Shown here in pieces: positions 14,517-17,391 of a stretch of DNA of 17,391 bases. The stretch lies in assembly GCA_023411265.1 (NCBI GenBank), contig JAEYOX010000116.1, forward strand, positions 1-17,391. The letters are read 5' to 3'. A program made the translations under genes and the position numbers. This DNA is from Bacteroidota bacterium (lineage in GTDB: Bacteria > Bacteroidota > Bacteroidia > Flavobacteriales > Weeksellaceae). Each line of letters starts with the position of its first letter. The first letter of the stretch is position 1. Under the pieces are notes generated by a model. That model made no database searches. It was not told where the DNA came from and was given only the letters and a program-made list of their open reading frames with translations.

Positions 14517-14612
14517 TCCTAAAATAACTATATAGGTTAATAAATTAATCCTGACATAACTATATAAATGTAGTTGATAATCCTAAATGAACTATACATC
14601 TGTATTTACTGG
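14517..14612 (+). repeat. Three imperfect repeats with 32-bp period
   Basis: TCCT followed by a degenerate tetramer and (T/G)AACTATA(T/C)A occurs at 14517, 14549 and 14581, exactly 32 bp apart. Units 1 and 2 share TAACTATATA and end in TAA; unit 3 is weaker (GAACTATACA). The third unit runs into the first base of the RHS fragment at 14609. Such spaced repeats can be protein-binding sites, for example at the end of an insertion element, but no transposase is present. Confidence 0.6.
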
Positions 14613-15029
14613 GCGATGCCCAACTGTATCAGAACGGTGCCTTGGTGGATCCGGGAAATCTTGCGCAAAACGGAGTTAAGATTTATCCAAACCCGTACGT
14701 AGTACTGAATATAGAACAAAACTATACCAAGCATTATTTTGACGGAAGCACCCGCTTTGCCAGCCGAGTGGAAGCAGATTCAAGTATCTTCGACCAAACC
14801 TCAAGGCCGCAGAAGGCCGGCAAAATTACCATTGTTGATCCCAATGCCGACCTGAAACGCTATCTGGAAAAGGCAGGGTTTACGGAAAAGGTAGAAAAAG
14901 AGTTTGCCAAAGCGCCGGTTTCTGCGGGTCTGTATTATCTGCATACCGACCATTTGGGCACGGCTACTTATGTTACCAATTCTAATGGAGACACATCGCA
15001 ATTTTTTAAATTTACCGTTTGGTGAAACC
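14591..15029 (+). pseudogene. Truncated RHS core fragment (copy 1)
   Basis: The frame is open from 14591, directly after TGA at 14588-14590, but has no ATG. It reads LLGDAQLYQNGALVDPG and continues to YYLHTDHLGTATYVTN, the RHS repeat region just upstream of the core. About 380 bp of the RHS gene remains; the long N-terminal part is missing. The reading breaks near 15002-15007. There the six T give QFF-KFTVW-stop, while restoring two bases to the T run would give QFFLNLPFGET, the expected RHS continuation. The coding sense then stops at GAAACC (15024-15029), where a 56-bp segment interrupts it. Intact RHS proteins are large surface or secreted polymorphic toxins. The fragment is likely not made. 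Confidence 0.85.
14609..14991 (+). repeat. 383-bp direct repeat, left copy
   Basis: It matches 16575-16957 without gaps. My hand alignment finds 16 substitutions, about 96% identity. Both copies are the same part of an RHS gene and flank the toxin and immunity genes. The offset is 1966 bp. Confidence 0.93.
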
Positions 15030-15085
15030 CGCCGCAGGCGGGTTCGCCGATTCCGCTAAAAAAATAAAAATTCAGGAGGCAAACG
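15026..15085 (+). promoter_or_regulatory. Inserted hairpin and ribosome site in the RHS core
   Basis: AACCCGCC (15026-15033) and GGCGGGTT (15037-15044) form a perfect 8-bp hairpin with a GCA loop. Further on, AGGAGG (15074-15079) lies 6 bp before the ATG at 15086. Sequence from 15030 to 15085 (56 bp) is not RHS-like: the motif FGET ends before it and MAEQNLPGEYENPY resumes after it. The segment therefore separates the truncated core from a restarted reading frame. No T run follows the hairpin, so it is not a standard terminator. Confidence 0.7.
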
Positions 15086-15871
15086 ATGGCAGAGCAGAAC
15101 CTGCCGGGAGAATATGAGAACCCGTATAAGTTTAATGCGAAGGAATTAGACAGCGAAACCGATCTTTATTACTACGGCGCCAGATATTATAATCCAAGAT
15201 TGAGTGTATGGTATGGGGTGGATCCGTTAGCGGAGAAATATCCTTCTCTTTCTCCATATATTTATGTAGCAAATAATCCAATTATATATATCGACCCAGA
15301 CGGTAGAGATATAGTTCCTTCAAAAGCGTTTTTAAATTCACGCTACGGAGGAGTTTACGGAAAATTAATGAAGGGCAATAGCCAGTATCAGAGTTATTTA
15401 TCCAAGTACGCTAATTCAAAAGATTATAATTTTTATTTATACTTTAATGATAATAAAGTTTATCCTGGTACATTTGCAACAACTTACACTAAAACCTATA
15501 TTACAAACACAAAACAAGGGAATAAAATATTAGGTCAGGCGGTCACTGGTGCTAAAACAGACTCGTATTATGCAGAGTATGTGTTTAAGCAAGAAGGATA
15601 TAATATTTCTGAAATAGCGATTGCAGGCACGCTTATTCACGAAGCAATACACGGAAAAATTGTATCAATTTCAATAAAAGGTGAAAACGACAGCCACGAT
15701 ACATTCAATAAGTATCATAATGATTTTTTAAAAGCATTAACAGAGTACAATACTGATAATAATTTGGGTTATTCGGATCAGCAATTATTAGACTTGTCAT
15801 GGCAAGGAACCGAAAAATCAAAACAATTCCAATCGTATATAGATAATTTAGCGAAAGAAAATAATATATAG
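15086..15871 (+). CDS. RHS C-terminal protein with putative zinc-metallopeptidase toxin domain
   Basis: This 261-residue protein starts at ATG 15086 behind a strong AGGAGG. Residues 1-74 are the RHS-associated core (YKFNAKELD, YYYGARYYNPRLSVWYGVDPLAEKYP) ending in the junction DPDGR (70-74). Everything after the junction is a variable toxin domain. It contains TLIHEAIHGK with HEAIH at 185-189, the HExxH zinc motif; His204 or His211 (DSHDTFNKYH) could be a third ligand. I infer a peptidase-type toxin; the exact family is not certain. There is no signal peptide, so it would not be exported unless fused to the missing upstream RHS part. The toxin half is AT-rich, unlike the core part, as is common for exchangeable RHS tips. 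An immunity-type pseudogene follows 58 bp later. Confidence 0.82.
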   Translation: MAEQNLPGEYENPYKFNAKELDSETDLYYYGARYYNPRLSVWYGVDPLAEKYPSLSPYIYVANNPIIYIDPDGRDIVPSKAFLNSRYGGVYGKLMKGNSQYQSYLSKYANSKDYNFYLYFNDNKVYPGTFATTYTKTYITNTKQGNKILGQAVTGAKTDSYYAEYVFKQEGYNISEIAIAGTLIHEAIHGKIVSISIKGENDSHDTFNKYHNDFLKALTEYNTDNNLGYSDQQLLDLSWQGTEKSKQFQSYIDNLAKENNI

Positions 15872-15885
15872 ACTCCAAGAAATAA
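15871..15885 (+). repeat. 15-bp direct repeat after the toxin gene (left copy)
   Basis: GACTCCAAGAAATAA here differs by one base from GATTCCAAGAAATAA at 16956-16970. In the second place it encodes the last residues SKK-stop of RHS copy 2; here it follows the toxin stop. It may mark a recombination join. Confidence 0.65.
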
Positions 15886-15929
15886 TTTGGCAGAAAACCG
15901 CCGATAACGAAACTAAATAATTCAGCGCA

Positions 15930-16487
15930 ATGATGAACACAAAGATAGCTTATGGCTTAATTTTAATAATGTTCACAAATTTTTTCTATGGGCAGACGAA
16001 ATCTATGAAAGTAGACTTTAGAGATGAGTAGGGGCTTGTTAGTTATTCATATGAAAGACTATATATTTTAGATTGTATAATAAGAGAAAAAGGCCTGTTT
16101 TCACGTGATACGTTAAATACTAATCAAACAACGGATATTTTCAGGGTTGTAAATAAAAAATGGTATTTTAAAAAAAATAATAGTTGGCATCTTTTTTTTG
16201 ATAAAAAAAAACAAATTTAATCAACTTTAATAATAAACGGGGTTGCTCATAAATTATATTGGAAGAAGGTAAAATTGAAAAGAGAAAAGACTAAAGAACC
16301 AATTTTTGAGTTAAAGTTAACCCCTATCGGAATCAACATAAGTAGCGTCCCACACTATATGTTTTCTCCTTCCATTGGCTTTGTAGCGATTGATGGAAAA
16401 AACACTCTTCTGATTCGGACCAACCAAGAAATTTTCACAAGAGATGATTTTTACCGTACTAGGGGCTCAAAGGCAAAAAAAGAATAG
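15930..16487 (+). pseudogene. Secreted immunity-type protein broken by two stops
   Basis: One reading frame runs from ATG 15930 (or 15933) to TAG at 16485-16487, about 185 codons. It is interrupted by TAG at 16029-16031 and TAA at 16218-16220. The start encodes a signal peptide (MNTKIAYGLILIMFTNFFYG before Gln). The pieces then read GLVSYSYERLYILDCIIREK, then NKKWYFKKNNSWHLFF, then STLIINGVAHKLYWKK, and finally PIGINISSVPHYMFSPSIGFVAI. That the frame stays the same across both stops, with sensible protein throughout, shows a decayed gene rather than intergenic DNA. Its place after an RHS toxin is that of an immunity gene, and the signal peptide suggests the protein acted in the periplasm. No family is recognised. 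The last piece alone (16275-16487) could look like a small gene but lacks an ATG. Confidence 0.72.
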
Positions 16488-16507
16488 TTATAGTCATTGT
16501 AAAAAGT

Positions 16508-16571
16508 ATGAAAAATTTACTTATTCTGCTTCCTGCAGTAGGACAAAAGGGAAAGAACTTTGAAGCTCAAT
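16508..16571 (+). pseudogene. Stub of a second signal-peptide gene
   Basis: ATG 16508 starts MKNLLILLPAVGQKGKNFEAQ, a short hydrophobic N-terminus, then continues out of frame through the RHS repeat to a stop. It could be the beginning of another immunity-like gene cut off by the second RHS copy, or chance. Confidence 0.25.
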
Positions 16572-16574
16572 ATG

Positions 16575-16957
16575 CTGGGCGATGCCCAACTGTATCACAA
16601 CGGTGCCTTGGTGGATCCGGGAAATCTTGCGCAAAACGGAGTTAAGATTTATCCAAACTCGTACGTAGTACTGAATATAGAACAAAACTATACCAAGCAT
16701 TACTTTGACGGAAGCACCCGCTTTGCCCGCCGAGTGGAAGCAGATCCAAGTATCTTCGACCAAACCTCAAGGCCGCAGAAGGGCGGCAAAAATACCATTG
16801 TTGATCCCAATGCCGACCTGAAACGCTATCTGGAAAAGGCCGGGCTTACGGAAAAGGTAGAAAAAGAGTTTGCCAAAGTGCCGGTTTCTGCGGGTCTTTA
16901 TTATCTGCATACCAAACATTTGGGCACGGCCACGTATGTTACCAGTTCTAATGGAGA
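16575..16957 (+). repeat. 383-bp direct repeat, right copy
   Basis: This is the partner of 14609-14991, ungapped, 16 substitutions by hand count. Recombination between the copies would remove the toxin and immunity genes as a circle of about 1.97 kb. Confidence 0.93.
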
Positions 16958-16970
16958 TTCCAAGAAATAA
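16956..16970 (+). repeat. 15-bp direct repeat at the end of RHS copy 2
   Basis: GATTCCAAGAAATAA, partner of 15871-15885 with one difference. It begins exactly where similarity of the two 383-bp copies ends. Confidence 0.65.
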
Positions 16971-16990
16971 ACTGATTGTATGCACCTAAT

Positions 16991-17023
16991 AAAAAAAGAC
17001 ACCTACATATAAATGTAAGTGCC
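16991..17023 (-). terminator. Intrinsic terminator after tRNA-Arg
   Basis: GACACCTACAT (16998-17008) pairs with ATGTAAGTGCC (17013-17023) with wobble pairs over a 4-base loop. The complement of the A run at 16991-16997 gives seven T on the minus strand, 12 bp past the tRNA 3' end. Confidence 0.85.
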
Positions 17024-17034
17024 TGATTTTCAAG

Positions 17035-17108
17035 TGAGCGCGCCAGGATTCGAACCTGGGACCGTCTGCTTAGAAGGCAGATGCTCTATCCAGCTGAGCT
17101 ACGCACCC
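17035..17108 (-). tRNA. tRNA-Arg (TCT)
   Basis: The minus strand folds into a 74-nt cloverleaf. Acceptor GGGTGCG pairs with CGCGCTC, the D arm has AGCTCAGCTGGATAGAGC, the anticodon loop is CTTCTAA with anticodon TCT, and the T arm contains GGTTCGAATCC. The discriminator base is A. CCA is not encoded, as usual in this group. It reads AGA/AGG codons. Confidence 0.95.
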
Positions 17109-17156
17109 TTGTGGGCAAACTTCCGATCTTCACCGGAAAATGACTACTGTAATTTT

Positions 17157-17182
17157 AAAAAAACCGTCATATTTCAGACGGC
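17157..17182 (-). terminator. Intrinsic terminator after tRNA-Pro
   Basis: CCGTC (17164-17168) pairs with GACGG (17177-17181) over an 8-base loop. Seven T on the minus strand come from the A run at 17157-17163. It ends the Ser-Pro transcript, so tRNA-Arg probably has its own promoter in 17109-17156. Confidence 0.75.
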
Positions 17183-17189
17183 ATTTTTG

Positions 17190-17264
17190 TCGGGGTGGCA
17201 GGATTCGAACCTGCGACCTCCTGGTCCCAAACCAGGCGCGATGACCGGACTACGCTACACCCCG
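17190..17264 (-). tRNA. tRNA-Pro (TGG)
   Basis: The minus strand gives a 75-nt cloverleaf. Acceptor CGGGGTG pairs with CACCCCG, the anticodon stem is CCTGG/CCAGG with loop TTTGGGA and anticodon TGG, and the T arm is GCAGGTTCGAATCCTGC. CCA is not encoded. The C at position 1 is typical of bacterial tRNA-Pro. It lies 13 bp after tRNA-Ser. Confidence 0.95.
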
Positions 17265-17277
17265 AGTTAACCGGTTG

Positions 17278-17362
17278 CGGAGGGTGTGGGATTCGAACCC
17301 ACGCGACACTTGCGCGTCGACAGTTTAGCAAACTGCTCCGTTAACCACTCCGGCAACCCTCC
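17278..17362 (-). tRNA. tRNA-Ser (GCT)
   Basis: The minus strand gives an 85-nt class II tRNA. Acceptor GGAGGGT pairs with ACCCTCC, the anticodon loop is TTGCTAA with anticodon GCT, a long variable arm (CGACGCGCAAGTGTCG) is present, and the T arm is GTGGGTTCGAATCCCAC. The discriminator is G, as in serine tRNAs. It reads AGC/AGU codons. Confidence 0.95.
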
Positions 17363-17391
17363 TTGCAATTTTTGTAAGAACTGCTTTTCTC

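Larger units (their letters stand above)
16572..16970 (+). pseudogene. Truncated RHS core fragment (copy 2)
   Basis: The frame from ATG 16572 reads MLGDAQLYHNGALVDPG and ends at TAA 16968-16970 as NGDSKK. It is the same part of an RHS gene as copy 1, without a core or toxin tip. It has drifted further at conserved spots: the typical HTDHLG reads HTKHLG here, and SRV has become RRV. This suggests it is not under selection. The short SKK tail replaces the expected FFLNLPFGET and matches the 15-bp sequence found after the toxin gene. A normal RHS N-terminus is absent. Confidence 0.82.

Noticed and set aside
16275..16487. Independent 70-codon gene
   Set aside because: It starts at TTG and lies in the same frame as the two upstream pieces; it is better read as the end of the broken immunity-type gene.
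15930..16487. Stop-codon recoding in the immunity-type gene
   Set aside because: Two different stops (TAG and TAA) occur, no other gene in the window shows in-frame stops, and no recoding signal was seen.

Overview
The window looks like a chromosomal segment of a flavobacterium, most likely a Chryseobacterium/Kaistella-type Weeksellaceae member. The signs are an AT-rich genome, Bacteroidota-type -7 promoter elements (TAnnTTTG), few Shine-Dalgarno sites, a PorT-type secretion protein next to ubiE, a SDR-type threonine dehydrogenase, a LysS with a C-terminal extension, and RHS proteins of the 'YYLHTDHLG' type. This assignment is from sequence pattern only.

Positions 1-13.7 kb and the tRNA cluster at 17.0-17.4 kb are ordinary core chromosome. 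From left to right on the minus strand there is a structured RNA at the edge (possible 6S RNA), zapA with an overlapping coiled-coil gene, and an operon of an unknown membrane-anchored protein, ubiE/menG and porT. A FabH-like ketoacyl synthase diverges from that operon. A terminator separates it from a four-helix membrane metallophosphoesterase. A bidirectional terminator follows, then threonine 3-dehydrogenase, a lipid-kinase plus DUF3298-lipoprotein pair, gyrB and lysS, all on the minus strand. A pabA/trpG amidotransferase, lipB and a DUF4268 gene run on the plus strand. Several genes have a recognisable -7 element and an intrinsic terminator, which I list separately.

Positions 14.11-16.97 kb are an accessory insertion between the DUF4268 gene and a tRNA-Arg gene. 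It starts with about 480 bp of non-coding DNA. This contains a symmetric array of eight TTCGG boxes (four forward, four reverse, each spaced exactly 11 bp) and three imperfect repeats spaced exactly 32 bp. Next is an RHS toxin cassette: a truncated RHS core fragment, then a 56-bp insertion carrying a hairpin, a strong ribosome site and a start codon. This is followed by an RHS C-terminal protein with an HExxH metallopeptidase-type toxin domain, a secreted immunity-type gene broken by two in-frame stops, and a second copy of the same 383-bp RHS fragment. The cassette is therefore flanked by direct repeats about 96% identical, as expected for an orphan toxin/immunity module that can move by homologous recombination.

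The right end holds three tRNA genes on the minus strand (Ser-GCT, Pro-TGG, Arg-TCT) with two terminators. The most unusual signals are the eight-box TTCGG array and the broken-immunity/rebooted-toxin arrangement.
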